From positions 2,480,001 through 2,544,000 of the forward strand of contig OY782499.1 of NCBI GenBank assembly GCA_963677815.1: a DNA stretch of 64,000 nucleotides. The letters are read 5' to 3'. Under the pieces are notes generated by a model. It saw only the letters and a program-made list of their open reading frames with translations, made no database searches and was not told the origin of the DNA. This document shows positions 25,525 through 35,600 of the stretch, piece by piece (within the stretch, counting starts at the first letter, position 1; the number at the start of each line of letters is the position of its first letter). Source of the stretch: JAEKNW01 sp963677815 (GTDB lineage Bacteria > Cloacimonadota > Cloacimonadia > Cloacimonadales > JAFGVF01). The position numbers and the translations under genes were made by a program.

Positions 25525-25553
25525 AATGTCTAATAATTACTCTCCAAACAAAG

Positions 25554-25576
25554 AGCGGGTGTTAAAAGCACCCGCT
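25554..25576 (+). terminator. Terminator hairpin after the MinD/NifX operon
   Basis: AGCGGGTG-TTAAAAG-CACCCGCT: a perfect 8-base GC-rich stem with a 7-base loop, 29 bases after the operon's last stop. The following AATTTATT is only a weak T-tract. Confidence 0.7.
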
Positions 25577-25593
25577 AATTTATTGGTTAAGAG

Positions 25594-26091
25594 TTACATC
25601 TTATAAAATTCAGTCTTTCCAGAGGGATAGATTAATTCAACAGTTTCGCCATGAAATTTAGCTACTACTTTACTTTCTCCATCTTTTTCTAATACCCATT
25701 CTTCTTCTTGGGGATTGTAAATAAAGCTCATATAGTCACCTATGTTTTCTCCATCAAGAGTGACTAAGTCAAATCTATTTTGACTGGCTGTTAGTTCATA
25801 TTTGCCTTTTTTGGTAGTAATAATCCTAGTATCAATTTCTCCAATATTCATTGTTAAGGGATTATCACCTGTCCAAAATTCGACTAAATTGAGAAATGCA
25901 GCATCAATTATAGTTGCAGAGATGTAAACAGGGATAATTACCATACCCCACCCAACAGCAGATTGGATATACTTATCACCCACGGTTCCATTCCAGTTAT
26001 AAATTTTCTTTGTTAAAGTAAAATTACCATAACAACCAGTTAATAGAATTGTCCCAATTACCAACATTATGATAAGTGAATTTCTTTTCAT
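25594..26091 (-). CDS. DUF3332 family lipoprotein
   Basis: 165 residues. Lipobox LLTGC at residues 16-20 marks a lipoprotein. GCYGNFTLTKKIYNWNGTVG and IDAAFLNLVEFWTGDNPLTM are the DUF3332 (PF11810) hallmarks; a hydrophobic segment VIIPVYISATIIDAAFL lies between them. Function unknown. It stands alone, convergent with the NifX operon and divergent from the LPP20-like lipoprotein gene. Confidence 0.85.
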   Translation of the reverse strand: MKRNSLIIMLVIGTILLTGCYGNFTLTKKIYNWNGTVGDKYIQSAVGWGMVIIPVYISATIIDAAFLNLVEFWTGDNPLTMNIGEIDTRIITTKKGKYELTASQNRFDLVTLDGENIGDYMSFIYNPQEEEWVLEKDGESKVVAKFHGETVELIYPSGKTEFYKM

Positions 26092-26180
26092 TGTTCATCT
26101 CCTTTATTTATTTTTTGATATAATGATTGTTTTTAGCAAATATGCAATTTTTTGTTTTTAAAATTGATTTAATAATTTAC

Positions 26181-26210
26181 TTGACTTATCATCAAGTCTA
26201 TTTTTTTAAT
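26181..26210 (+). promoter_or_regulatory. Likely promoter of the lipoprotein-mutL-miaA operon
   Basis: TTGACT (26181-26186), an 18-base spacer and TTTAAT (26205-26210), each one base from consensus, 29 bases before the start codon. Confidence 0.45.
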
Positions 26211-26238
26211 TAGAGAAAAGATTTCATAGGAGATATTT

Positions 26239-27357
26239 ATGCAAAAAAGCTTGAAAATTCTTTGTATTTTAGGTATATTGATGTTGTTTTTTACTGCTTG
26301 CCAGAACAAGGGTGACCAAAATCAGACTAGTACTGAGATAGACAAAGTGGAAAATCTTACCTTTAGTGAAAATTATAGACCTGATTGGTGGGAAAACTTA
26401 AAAGACTCTAACTATATTTACACCTATGAATATATTGATGGAACTGATAAAGCTAGTATCAAAAACCAAGCAATAAGTCAAGCCCAAGCTCAACTTCTCC
26501 ATCATCAAAAGAACTATATAGTTGGTTTATCCTCTTTAATTTTAGATGAAAGTAAATCTAAAAATAGACTAAAATCTAATCAGGTAAATGCCAATAATGA
26601 AATCATTTATAAGAAAGATTATAGTGAATTTGCAACAACTATTAAAAGCGAATACGCAACTAAAGAAGATGGTTTTAGATGTTTTGTAGCTATTGCTTTA
26701 CCAATTGAAAAATTACAGTTAGCCTATGTGAGGCAATACCATAAAAACAAGACTTACAGACTATCTTTCTTAGAATCTAAGACCTATAGACATCTCTTAG
26801 AAATGGCTGGAATTGACTTCAAATACAATCAAGAAACTAGTACTTCAAAAAATAATAATAAGCAAGAAATTAAGAAAATAGATAACAAAACTACACAAAA
26901 TTCTAAATATGATAAAGATGTAGTTCCTGCTTGGTTCAAGGTTAGTTATAATAACAAGAAAGTAATGATTAATGAAAGTGCTCAAGCTGAAGTAGAAAAA
27001 GCAGCAATCCAGAAAGCTTATCAAATGTGTGAAAGAAAGAAACAAATTATAGCTAACAACTATGCCAGATCTGAAGCAGAAAAATACAGAAAATTATCGG
27101 AATATGATGAAGTTAGATTCGCTAAATTCAAGAATCAAATTTCTAAGCAAATTATGAAACAAGATTTTCCTATGAGTAAAGAATTTGTAAAAACAATTCA
27201 ACTTAATGAAAATAGTTTTAAGACTTATGCTCAATATTCAATAGATAAACAATTAATCCAGAAGACCTTAATCAATGTCCTTAAAGAAGATGAAGTTCTT
27301 TATTCACGACTTAGGGCTAGTATGGAATTTGAAGAATTAGAGAATGAGGATTTCTAG
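26239..27357 (+). CDS. LPP20-like lipoprotein
   Basis: 372 residues. Lipobox FFTAC at about residues 17-21. About residues 45-175 resemble the LPP20 domain: RPDWWENLKDSNYIYTYEY, then a helix with alternating AQAQAQ-type residues, and GFRCFVAIALPIEKLQLAY. A second, weaker copy seems to follow (about 225-360, VPAWFKVSYNNKKVMINESA). Lys/Asn-rich linker between. Envelope role unknown. It precedes mutL by 24 bases and may share its transcript. Confidence 0.68.
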   Translation: MQKSLKILCILGILMLFFTACQNKGDQNQTSTEIDKVENLTFSENYRPDWWENLKDSNYIYTYEYIDGTDKASIKNQAISQAQAQLLHHQKNYIVGLSSLILDESKSKNRLKSNQVNANNEIIYKKDYSEFATTIKSEYATKEDGFRCFVAIALPIEKLQLAYVRQYHKNKTYRLSFLESKTYRHLLEMAGIDFKYNQETSTSKNNNKQEIKKIDNKTTQNSKYDKDVVPAWFKVSYNNKKVMINESAQAEVEKAAIQKAYQMCERKKQIIANNYARSEAEKYRKLSEYDEVRFAKFKNQISKQIMKQDFPMSKEFVKTIQLNENSFKTYAQYSIDKQLIQKTLINVLKEDEVLYSRLRASMEFEELENEDF

Positions 27358-27381
27358 TTTAAAATTAAAAGGGAATAATTA

Positions 27382-29343
27382 ATGAATGTTATAAAAGTTC
27401 TATCTGAAAATGTAACTAATCGGATAGCTGCTGGGGAGGTCATTGAAAGACCTGTATCAGTTGTTAAAGAACTAGTAGAAAACTCTTTAGATGCAGGAGC
27501 AAAATCAATATATATCAAAGTTGATAAGGGTGGTAAAGAGTTAATTCAGGTAACTGATGATGGTAAAGGTATGTCCAGTGACGATGCTTTACTTTGTTTG
27601 GAAAGACACGCCACAAGCAAAATTAGAAATGTAGATGACATAGTTCATATTTCTTCTCTGGGTTTCAGAGGCGAGGCAATTCCATCTATTGCTTCTATCA
27701 GCAGATTCAATCTGATAACTAAAGATGAGGATTCTGATGTAGCAGTGGATATATATGTCGATGGTGGTAAGCTAAAAGATGTAAGAAAGACAGCTGCAAA
27801 TACAGGTACCACGATTACAGTAAAAAAGATATTTTTTAATGTTCCAGCAAGAAGAAAGTTCTTGAAAAGTGATATAGTTGAATTTAAACATATCCTAAAC
27901 TACGTTCATTATCAGTCTATTTTATACCCCAATGTGTCTTTTATTTTAATATCAAACGATAGAGAAAAGCTTAATTATCCTGCAGTATCTAACTACAATA
28001 GAAGAATTAAAGAAGTTTTTGGCAAATCTTTTCAAGAACAGCAATTTGTAGAACTTGATTATCACACTAATCAACTTTCTATCAAAGGTTATATTGCAGG
28101 ACTTGAAGAATATCACAAAGGATTTGAACGCTATAAATATCTTTTTATCAATGGACGTTATATTAATGATAAGATTGTTATTAAAGCGATCAAAACTGCA
28201 TATCAACCCTTTATTGCTAAAGAAAGATATATGCAACAAGGCACTCTCCCACCCTATATTTTATTTATCGAAATAGATCCAGAATTAATAGACATTAACG
28301 TTCATCCAGCTAAAAGGGAAGTCCGTTTTAGAGAATCTCACTTAGTTTATAATGCTGTAAAGGAATCTATCACAAACAGACTTAACAAACTACAGGATGA
28401 AAAATTTAAGTCTATTAAAAATCAATTTGGTGAAGGATTTGCCCGCTCTAATAGAGAGTTTGAAGAAAGGCAAAGCCATCACCAATCACATAAGATTCAA
28501 CAGACTACTCATTTCTCAAGTCCGCAAAGAGAGCCTATAAATAATATCAGTTCCAACAATGCACCAACTTATCAATCATCTAATAATTATACTAAAGCTG
28601 AAGTACCTAGATTCTCAACCTATAAAAAAGAATTTAGTGAAATTGTTCAGCCTAGTATTTTTGACCAGAATGATGATAAGAATGAGGAAAGAGCAAATTT
28701 ATCTGATAACACAAATAGTAAGCATGAAACTAGAATTGACTTACCTGTTATTAGCGAGATTGAAGCAGTTAAACCTTGGCAATTCCAGGATACTTTCATA
28801 TTTATTCAAGTAGGTGAAGGATTAATGGTCATTGACCAACATGCTGCTCATGAAAGAATTCTCTATGAAAAATTAATCTCTCGCATGAAAGGTGCTGAAG
28901 CAGAAGTACAAAAACTTCTCTTCCCAATTGTTATTGACCTTCCCAACTATATCTCCGAAAGTCTTAAAGACTTAATAGAAGAGAATATTCAAGATTTTCA
29001 TAATATAGGTTTCTCAATTAAAACATTCAGTGGTAATTCGATAGTCATTGATGAAATACCAGTTGAGTTAGAAGAATGGTCAGGAGGGGATATTTTCTTG
29101 GAAATACTTCAAACCTTAGAAGTAGAATTTGAAGAAACAGAAGATTTTAGGGATAGTATAGCTAAGTCTGTTTCTTGTAAAGCAGCAATAAAAGCTGGAA
29201 AAGCTCTCACTCCAAGAGAAATGATTAAACTAATCAGTGATCTCTTCGGTTGCAAAGTTCCTTATTATTGTCCGCATGGACGACCATTGATTATTAACTA
29301 TTCTCTTGAAGATTTTAAGAAGAAATTTAAAAGAATTATCTAA
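27382..29343 (+). CDS. mutL: DNA mismatch repair protein MutL
   Basis: 653 residues. MutL links mismatch recognition by MutS to strand incision. The N-terminal GHKL ATPase is intact: VVKELVENSLDAGA (about 27-40), TDDGKGMSSDD (about 57), RHATSKI and GFRGEAIPSIAS. A long polar linker (about 340-450) leads to the C-terminal dimerisation domain with the endonuclease motif DQHAAHERILYE and the metal-site element CPHGRP near the end, so this is the nicking type found in bacteria without MutH. mutL-miaA adjacency is common; miaA starts in the TAATG overlap. Confidence 0.97.
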   Translation: MNVIKVLSENVTNRIAAGEVIERPVSVVKELVENSLDAGAKSIYIKVDKGGKELIQVTDDGKGMSSDDALLCLERHATSKIRNVDDIVHISSLGFRGEAIPSIASISRFNLITKDEDSDVAVDIYVDGGKLKDVRKTAANTGTTITVKKIFFNVPARRKFLKSDIVEFKHILNYVHYQSILYPNVSFILISNDREKLNYPAVSNYNRRIKEVFGKSFQEQQFVELDYHTNQLSIKGYIAGLEEYHKGFERYKYLFINGRYINDKIVIKAIKTAYQPFIAKERYMQQGTLPPYILFIEIDPELIDINVHPAKREVRFRESHLVYNAVKESITNRLNKLQDEKFKSIKNQFGEGFARSNREFEERQSHHQSHKIQQTTHFSSPQREPINNISSNNAPTYQSSNNYTKAEVPRFSTYKKEFSEIVQPSIFDQNDDKNEERANLSDNTNSKHETRIDLPVISEIEAVKPWQFQDTFIFIQVGEGLMVIDQHAAHERILYEKLISRMKGAEAEVQKLLFPIVIDLPNYISESLKDLIEENIQDFHNIGFSIKTFSGNSIVIDEIPVELEEWSGGDIFLEILQTLEVEFEETEDFRDSIAKSVSCKAAIKAGKALTPREMIKLISDLFGCKVPYYCPHGRPLIINYSLEDFKKKFKRII

Positions 29344-30257
29344 TGAAACCAGTAATAATTATTCAAGGACCTACTGCAGTAGGAAAATCTTCCTTAGCTT
29401 TAGAAATTGCTCAAAAATTTAAACTTGAGATAATCTCAGCAGATTCAAGACAGGTCTATAAATATATGGACCTAGCTACTGCTAAACCAACTAAAAAAGA
29501 GCAAGACTTAGTTAAGCACCATTTAATTGATATTATTACTCCAGACCAAGCTTATAATGCTGGTCGATTTGCCAGAGAAGCTAGTGAACTAGTGGACCAT
29601 ACTCAGCTTGAGTTTCCGATTATCTGTGGTGGTACTGGATTCTATATTTCTGCCTTTTTAGAGGGCTTATGCAAGATTCCCGACATAGAAGATAATGTTA
29701 GAGAATCTCTAGTTAAAGATTGGAATAATCTTGGTAATGAAAGCATGTATCAGCTATTAGTAGATATTGACCCCCTTGTTGCCCAAAAAGTATCAGATAA
29801 AGACAAGCAAAGAATTATTAGGGGGTTAGAAGTCTTTTATTCAACTAATAAGAAACTTTCTGACTATTGGGCTGAACAGGGTATGTTGGAAACTAGAAAA
29901 ATATTAAATATTCTTATTCTTGATGAAAGAGAAGAAATTTATTCCAGAATTAATAAAAGATATGATGAAATGGTAAAATCTGGTTTATTAGATGAAATTA
30001 GAGAATTATTAAGAATGGGCTATGATTCAGAATCACCAGGCCTGAGTGCAGTTGGTTATAAAGAATTGTTACCCTTTATTATACAAGATGCTAAGCTTAA
30101 AGACTGTATAGAATTAGCCAAACAGCATTCAAGAAATTATGCCAAAAGACAATTGACATGGTACAAAAGAAATTATTTTAATCTTGTTTTTTTCAGAAAA
30201 TCGATTAATTATAATACTATAGATACTTATATTAAGCACTTTATTGAAAATTATTAA
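29343..30257 (+). CDS. miaA: tRNA dimethylallyltransferase
   Basis: 304 residues, normal length. MiaA adds a dimethylallyl group to A37 of tRNAs that read UNN codons. P-loop GPTAVGKSSLALEIA (about 8-22), the substrate-site SADSRQVYKYMDLATAKPT (about 35-53), HHLIDI and GGTGFYI are canonical, with SAVGYKELLPF towards the C terminus. Overlaps the mutL stop. Confidence 0.97.
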   Translation: MKPVIIIQGPTAVGKSSLALEIAQKFKLEIISADSRQVYKYMDLATAKPTKKEQDLVKHHLIDIITPDQAYNAGRFAREASELVDHTQLEFPIICGGTGFYISAFLEGLCKIPDIEDNVRESLVKDWNNLGNESMYQLLVDIDPLVAQKVSDKDKQRIIRGLEVFYSTNKKLSDYWAEQGMLETRKILNILILDEREEIYSRINKRYDEMVKSGLLDEIRELLRMGYDSESPGLSAVGYKELLPFIIQDAKLKDCIELAKQHSRNYAKRQLTWYKRNYFNLVFFRKSINYNTIDTYIKHFIENY

Positions 30258-30272
30258 ATATTGAGGATTTTG

Positions 30273-31118
30273 ATGGATATTATTGCAAATGTATATGACT
30301 ATAAAATAACAAAAGAAGATTATGACTGTGCTAAAGTTATTTACACAGAATGTGATTGTGGACAAGATGTTTCTAAGAAAAAAGCCCTAGACTACTTAAT
30401 AGATAGATACTTACTTCTCGTTGAAGCAAATAAATTTGGACTAGAAGTATCTGATGAAGAGTGGAATGATAAATTATTCGAAACTTGCCAAAATTTTGAA
30501 GATGAAAAGCACTATTTCCAATATTTAGATAAACATAATTTGAGCAGACCCCGTTATGAGGAATTTCTAAAAGAAAGCTTATTAATAAATAAATTTTTAG
30601 ACAAATTTAGTGAATTTATTAAAGATAGAGTAACTAAAGATGTAGAAAAATTTGCAGATAAGCATAATGAACTATTTTCCTGCTGTCCTCAAGCCCATGT
30701 ATATAACATCTTACTTCAAGGGGCTTGTGATGATAACTTTAAGAAATTGATGACTATTAGAAAAGAAATTCACACCTTAGAAGATTTTAAAAAAATGGCT
30801 GATTTACATTCTCAGTGTCCTGCCGGAGTTAAATGTGGTGATATGGGTTTTGTTTCTGCTAATACTTTCATTGATGAATTAAACGATGTTATTTTTTCAC
30901 TTGAACTAAATGAAGTCAGCCTTCCTGTTAAATCTAAATTCGGTTATCATCTTATTCTAGTTACTGAAAGATCTGATAATAATAAGCTTACAGAAATTGA
31001 AAAGAAAGATTTTATGTTAAACTGCCTTATTGATAACAAATCAGAGTTATATCTTCATACGTATGTAGAAGAGTTACGCAAAGAAGCAGAAGATAAGGGT
31101 AAAATAAAGATTTTATAA
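30273..31118 (+). CDS. Cytosolic parvulin-type peptidyl-prolyl isomerase
   Basis: 281 residues from the ATG at 30273; TGAGGA sits 5 bases before it, so a TTG at 30261 is not preferred. An N-terminal SurA-like helical domain (about 1-125) is followed by a parvulin domain (about 135-245) with AHVYNILLQG, CPAGVKCGDMGFV, IFSLELNEVSLPVKSKFGYH and LILV. No signal peptide or lipobox, unlike PrsA/SurA, so it should be cytosolic, comparable to the NifM type. It has an unusual number of Cys, some paired (CDCGQD, CCPQ, CPAGVKC). Client unknown. Confidence 0.78.
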   Translation: MDIIANVYDYKITKEDYDCAKVIYTECDCGQDVSKKKALDYLIDRYLLLVEANKFGLEVSDEEWNDKLFETCQNFEDEKHYFQYLDKHNLSRPRYEEFLKESLLINKFLDKFSEFIKDRVTKDVEKFADKHNELFSCCPQAHVYNILLQGACDDNFKKLMTIRKEIHTLEDFKKMADLHSQCPAGVKCGDMGFVSANTFIDELNDVIFSLELNEVSLPVKSKFGYHLILVTERSDNNKLTEIEKKDFMLNCLIDNKSELYLHTYVEELRKEAEDKGKIKIL

Positions 31119-31132
31119 AACTAATATTTATA

Positions 31133-31175
31133 AAGCTCTGATAATAGTTATAATACTTCATATCAGAGCTTTTTA
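31133..31175. terminator. Bidirectional rho-independent terminator
   Basis: AAAGCTCTGATA pairs with TATCAGAGCTTT across a 17-base loop and is followed by TTTTT-type sequence on the plus strand; the A-run on the left gives a T-run on the minus strand. It sits between the convergent parvulin and exonuclease genes. Confidence 0.75.
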
Positions 31176-31190
31176 AGTTATTAAAGCTAT

Positions 31191-31907
31191 TTAATCTTTG
31201 CTCATAAAATATTCAATTGTATATTTTACATCTGGGTCTAAATCAGTAAGTTTGTTGAGCATCCATTCTAAGTAAGGTCTATCAGTCTTGATTACATTAG
31301 ATATCAATTGACCTCTATATTTTCCAAATCTTAATTTATTCATTAAATTTGGTTTCTTAGTTAGTTCAACTAATTGGTCTGGAGTTCTTCCTTCAAGTAA
31401 TCTTTTAAGTAGCAAATATAGAACAACAATATCTCCCATAGCATCATGAGCTTTAATCTCTAGATTGAGTAATTCTTCTATCTCTGCCTCTTCTTTATAT
31501 AATCCACGGTGATATCTAAGATACTGCATAGCATGTGATTCAAGGTTAGGAGCTAGATGCTTAGTAACTTTTAGAGTATCGATAAGTTTCATCTTATTGA
31601 TAAAACCTTCTTTTTCCAGCATTGCTAAATCAAAAGGAGCATTATGAATCACTAGATAATTGTCTTCAGTATTTAATTCTTCAAGAAATTTATAAACTTC
31701 TGTATCAACTAGTTTAGGTTTTCCAGCAATCATCTCTGGCGTGATATGATGGACTGCCATGGCCGAGAAATTAATCACTCTGTCAGTATGACAAAATGTT
31801 TCAAATGCCTCTAAATTCATCCCATCATAAACAATATAAGCTAATTGAATTATTCTATCCTCTTGGGCAAAACCAGTTGTCTCTGTATCTAGTATGATAA
31901 AGTTCAT
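31191..31907 (-). CDS. DnaQ-like 3'-5' exonuclease (ExoX type)
   Basis: 238 residues. A DEDD exonuclease domain (about 1-165): Exo I IILDTETTGF (Asp, Glu), Exo II YLVIHNAPFDLAMLE, and Exo III KAHDAMGDIVVLY with the HxxxxD signature of the DEDDh group. The C-terminal 60 residues (LRFGKYRGQLIS ... YLEWM) match the ExoX C-terminal domain. Probably a repair or proofreading-type exonuclease working alone, since no polymerase is attached. It is followed by the bidirectional terminator. Confidence 0.88.
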   Translation of the reverse strand: MNFIILDTETTGFAQEDRIIQLAYIVYDGMNLEAFETFCHTDRVINFSAMAVHHITPEMIAGKPKLVDTEVYKFLEELNTEDNYLVIHNAPFDLAMLEKEGFINKMKLIDTLKVTKHLAPNLESHAMQYLRYHRGLYKEEAEIEELLNLEIKAHDAMGDIVVLYLLLKRLLEGRTPDQLVELTKKPNLMNKLRFGKYRGQLISNVIKTDRPYLEWMLNKLTDLDPDVKYTIEYFMSKD

Positions 31908-31941
31908 CTTTTACTCCACTTATTATTCTTATACCAAGTTA

Positions 31942-31970
31942 AAAAGCTTGCCAAAATTTGACAAGCTTTA
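31942..31970 (-). terminator. Terminator after the ABC-peptidase operon
   Basis: On the minus strand AAAGCTTGTCAAA and TTTGGCAAGCTTT form a 13-base near-perfect stem followed by TTTTTAA. It lies 17 bases beyond the stop of the gene at 31987. Confidence 0.72.
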
Positions 31971-31986
31971 TTATTTTCTTAGTGGA

Positions 31987-32679
31987 TTAGTTTAAGATTT
32001 TGTAGTCTTCTCTTGTAACAATCTGGGTTACATATATCTTTTTAAAAACAAGACTAATTACTATGTTTGTTTCTAATTTATCAGTAACAAGATAACCTTG
32101 AGGATTTAATGAAAAGTAAGTATCTACCCTAAGTTCTTTGACAACCATTTTATTAGGGTCGACATCTAGTGACATCTTCAGAGGAACTCCAGTTTCCTTA
32201 TCTAGCCAAACGAAACCTTCAGATTCTATTTTTTCATCATTCTCCCTAGAAATCATATCTATCTTATACTTTGCATATTCCTTATCATCAATGAATTCAT
32301 TGTTAATTCTTGTTACTTGAAAATCATCACTCAATTCACTTATAAATATACCCTCATCATCAGATAAGACGTCCATACTAAGATATCTTTTTACAGATTC
32401 GTTTTCTTCATCTAATTTCCCTTGATTATTACTAGCATCTTTCAAGGTGTTAATTACCTTACCTTCTGATTCATGATGGGAAATAATAATAGTTTCAGCC
32501 ATGTCGACCTCACCTTTTTTGTTCTTGGTCAATGATTGGTAAGTAGTCTGAGACGGATAAAGATTCTTTGATTTCTCATTTAACTTAACAGCTTTTAGCC
32601 ATAATTCATCTTGTATTTCTTCACTTAATACTAATAGACTAGTAAGCAGTATGAGGCAAGTAAGCATTATTTTTTTCAT
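31987..32679 (-). CDS. Secreted LolA-like fold protein of unknown function
   Basis: 230 residues. Signal peptide (MKKIMLTCLILLTSLLVLSE), a charged N-terminal region, then beta-rich sequence with GFVWLDKETGVPLKMSLDVD, which resembles the strand pattern of outer-membrane lipoprotein-sorting (LolA/LppX-like) folds. No firm family assignment. The start codon overlaps the upstream peptidase stop in an ATGA, so it is translationally coupled to the ABC-peptidase gene. Confidence 0.6.
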   Translation of the reverse strand: MKKIMLTCLILLTSLLVLSEEIQDELWLKAVKLNEKSKNLYPSQTTYQSLTKNKKGEVDMAETIIISHHESEGKVINTLKDASNNQGKLDEENESVKRYLSMDVLSDDEGIFISELSDDFQVTRINNEFIDDKEYAKYKIDMISRENDEKIESEGFVWLDKETGVPLKMSLDVDPNKMVVKELRVDTYFSLNPQGYLVTDKLETNIVISLVFKKIYVTQIVTREDYKILN

Positions 32680-35600
32680 ATATTTTCCTTTATATTTTTA
32701 ACAGATTTTATATTATCAAAGACATTCTTATCAAGAAGTTTATAAAGAGGGTCTACCCCAGCTTCACTTGGTTTTGTATTAGTATAAAAAGATAGAACAT
32801 TCTTACCACTTTTTAACTTGAACCATCTATTATCAGGATTAGCAATAACCTTTTCTTTCTTTCCATCTTGATAAAGCTCACTAAATGCCAATACTTCAAT
32901 CCAATCATCAAGAGGAACTTCTGTTTCATTTCCTATAGAATCGGCTTTGATTTTATAACATTCAACTTCCATATCAACTCGATAGAGGTCATCTTCTTTG
33001 GTAACTTCAATTGAATTAACATTGTTACTATATAAGATAATATCTTCAAACATTTCTTTAGCAAGATATTGGAGGGAATCAGGCACTTGTTTATAAATTT
33101 CAGTTAGAAACTCCTCAGAATTTATATATGGTGGATTTTGATAACCATACTTATCTACAACAGATTTTAAAGCTGTATTTACTGCATCTTCACCTATATA
33201 TTTCTTAAGTCCGTACATAACTACTGAACCTTTATTATAGTGAATATACTGTTGATTCTCAACTTGAGATAAAGGCATTTCCTTAGATGATTCAGAAGAC
33301 CTTCCTGTTACATAAGAGTGTAATTCATGCTTTAAGAAATCTCCCATTCTAACTTCTCCATATTCTTGTTCCATAATAGATAGAGCAGAGTATTGCGCTA
33401 AGGCTTCACTCATAAGCACAGCACCTTTAACATCAGCTCCAATTACAACATGAGCCCACCATTGATGTGCTAGTTCATGAGCAGTAACAAAGAAAGGATA
33501 ATCTTGTTTTTCCTTACCATCAAGTTTGGCTATGAAACCTATACCTTCAGAGTAAGGAACTGTATTTGGGAAAGACTGAGCAAAAGTTGCATATCTCGGA
33601 AACTCTAAGATTCGCATTTGTCTGTGAGGATATTCCATGTAATTTTCTGAGTAATAGGAAAGTCCCATTTTAAGAGCTTTCATCATAGAGTTTAAGTTAT
33701 AGTCGTGACCAGGATGATAATATATTTCTAAGGAAACTTCTTTACCTGAATCTGCTATCCATTTGTCCTTAGCTATTTCATAACGAGCAGATGAGAAGGA
33801 GAAGAACTTCAAGATTGGGTGGTCCATTTCATACCTATATTGCTTACGTCCATCTTCCTCCCAACTATCGATAAGATAACCTGGTGCGACAGCTATTTGG
33901 TCAGCAGAAGTACCAAGGGTTGCAGAGAAGTTTACCCAGTCTGAATCTTTTGAAATATAATGGTTACCTCTCGCTTCAATATTATCTCTTGCAGCCATTC
34001 TTTCTTTAGGAGCTAGTCCATACTTTTTTCTTAATTCATTTGAAGATAATTCATAATAATCTACATAACCAAATTCAGGCATAAAAGCGCTGGAATTAAA
34101 GAAAGATCCGTTCTCACAGATATTAGTATCAACTTCATATCCTTTGTGGGGATAGTAGTCACTAAAAGTATAAAGCAAAGAATCTTGTGGAAGTAAGGGT
34201 TGCTTCAATCTGATTAAGTATAAATTGAAATCTGTATCATTTTTTATTAACTCAAACTCTCTATCTAACTGATAAGTAAAGTTTTCTTTAGATTGATTAG
34301 TGAAAAAAAGAAGACTATCAATCGGGTTTTTCGTTTTATTCTTGAGAATTAAAGATCCTTTAACCCCTAGTTCCAACTTCTTAGGGTAAATTTGAACATC
34401 TAAATCCACATCAACAACTCTTGCTTGTTCAAGATTGGCAAGATACTTATATTCATTCTCAAAGTTCACACTCATTTCTCGCTGTTCTTTATTAGTTCTA
34501 TAGGTGTTTAAGATATTAGTATTATGATATATATAAGATCCAGAGAGAATAAAGACTAAGCCCATGAGGATAAATCCTACAAGTTCACCTGTTGACCAAT
34601 TTTTATATAGATTTTTTAACCTATTCTTAAGATTATAATCGGAACCTGTTCTATATATTCTAATTCCGAAGATAAATAGCATCAAGGCGAAACTTAACCA
34701 GTAGATAACATGTGTGAAATACTTAGGCAAGAAAGAGCCAAAACCATTCATATCAGAATAAGTAATCCTAGGATTGTTAAACATTTGCCAAAGAGGATGT
34801 TCTAAACCAAGATATGGAAGATATTCAACAAGAGTAAAAAATCCAAAGAAGATGAAGATACCTGCCATACGATTTGGAGATATATTTTGAATAAATATAG
34901 CTACGGTAGAATACATAATAGCAGGTAAAAGAAGTATTCCTCCATAAATAAGATAAAGAGAAAAATCAATTTTATAGAATCCATTAACAAGTTGATAACC
35001 GATACCTATAACTGAGCCAACAAACCATAAAATTGCAATTGATAAAGTGAGAGTAATGACATGAGAAATTGCTTTTATGGAGTTTCTTAAAGGGGCAGAA
35101 TCTTCAAAGAAATAACAGTTAGAATTTCTTGATTTCCAAACTAACTCGCTTGAAAATATAGCAATGAAAAGAAGAGAAAAACCAACTACTAATCCTAGTA
35201 AATTTTCAGTAATAATGTAGGTTACTGGATGAACAGGAGTATCATAGATAACACTGTAGTTAGCTAAAGAACTTAAAGCAAATAGGATATATATAACCGC
35301 AAAGACCTTGAAAATAACTGATTTTGTCAGGATTTTGAATTCAATCTTAAAGAAATGATGGAACTGTTTTAAATAGGTAAAAATATTCCATTTAAAAGTG
35401 ATTAGACCATAATGAATATAATGGGGAGTTTCATTATTAGATATTACTTCTTTGTTTTTCCTTTGCTTTCTATCTAGAGGATATGTAAAATTGTAGAATT
35501 TGAAGGCTACTAAATAAATTATCAAAGCAAGCCCTAACCAGAGCAATCTATTGTATAAGAAATAAGAAGAAAAAGTTAATAAATCGGTATTTCTCTGAGC

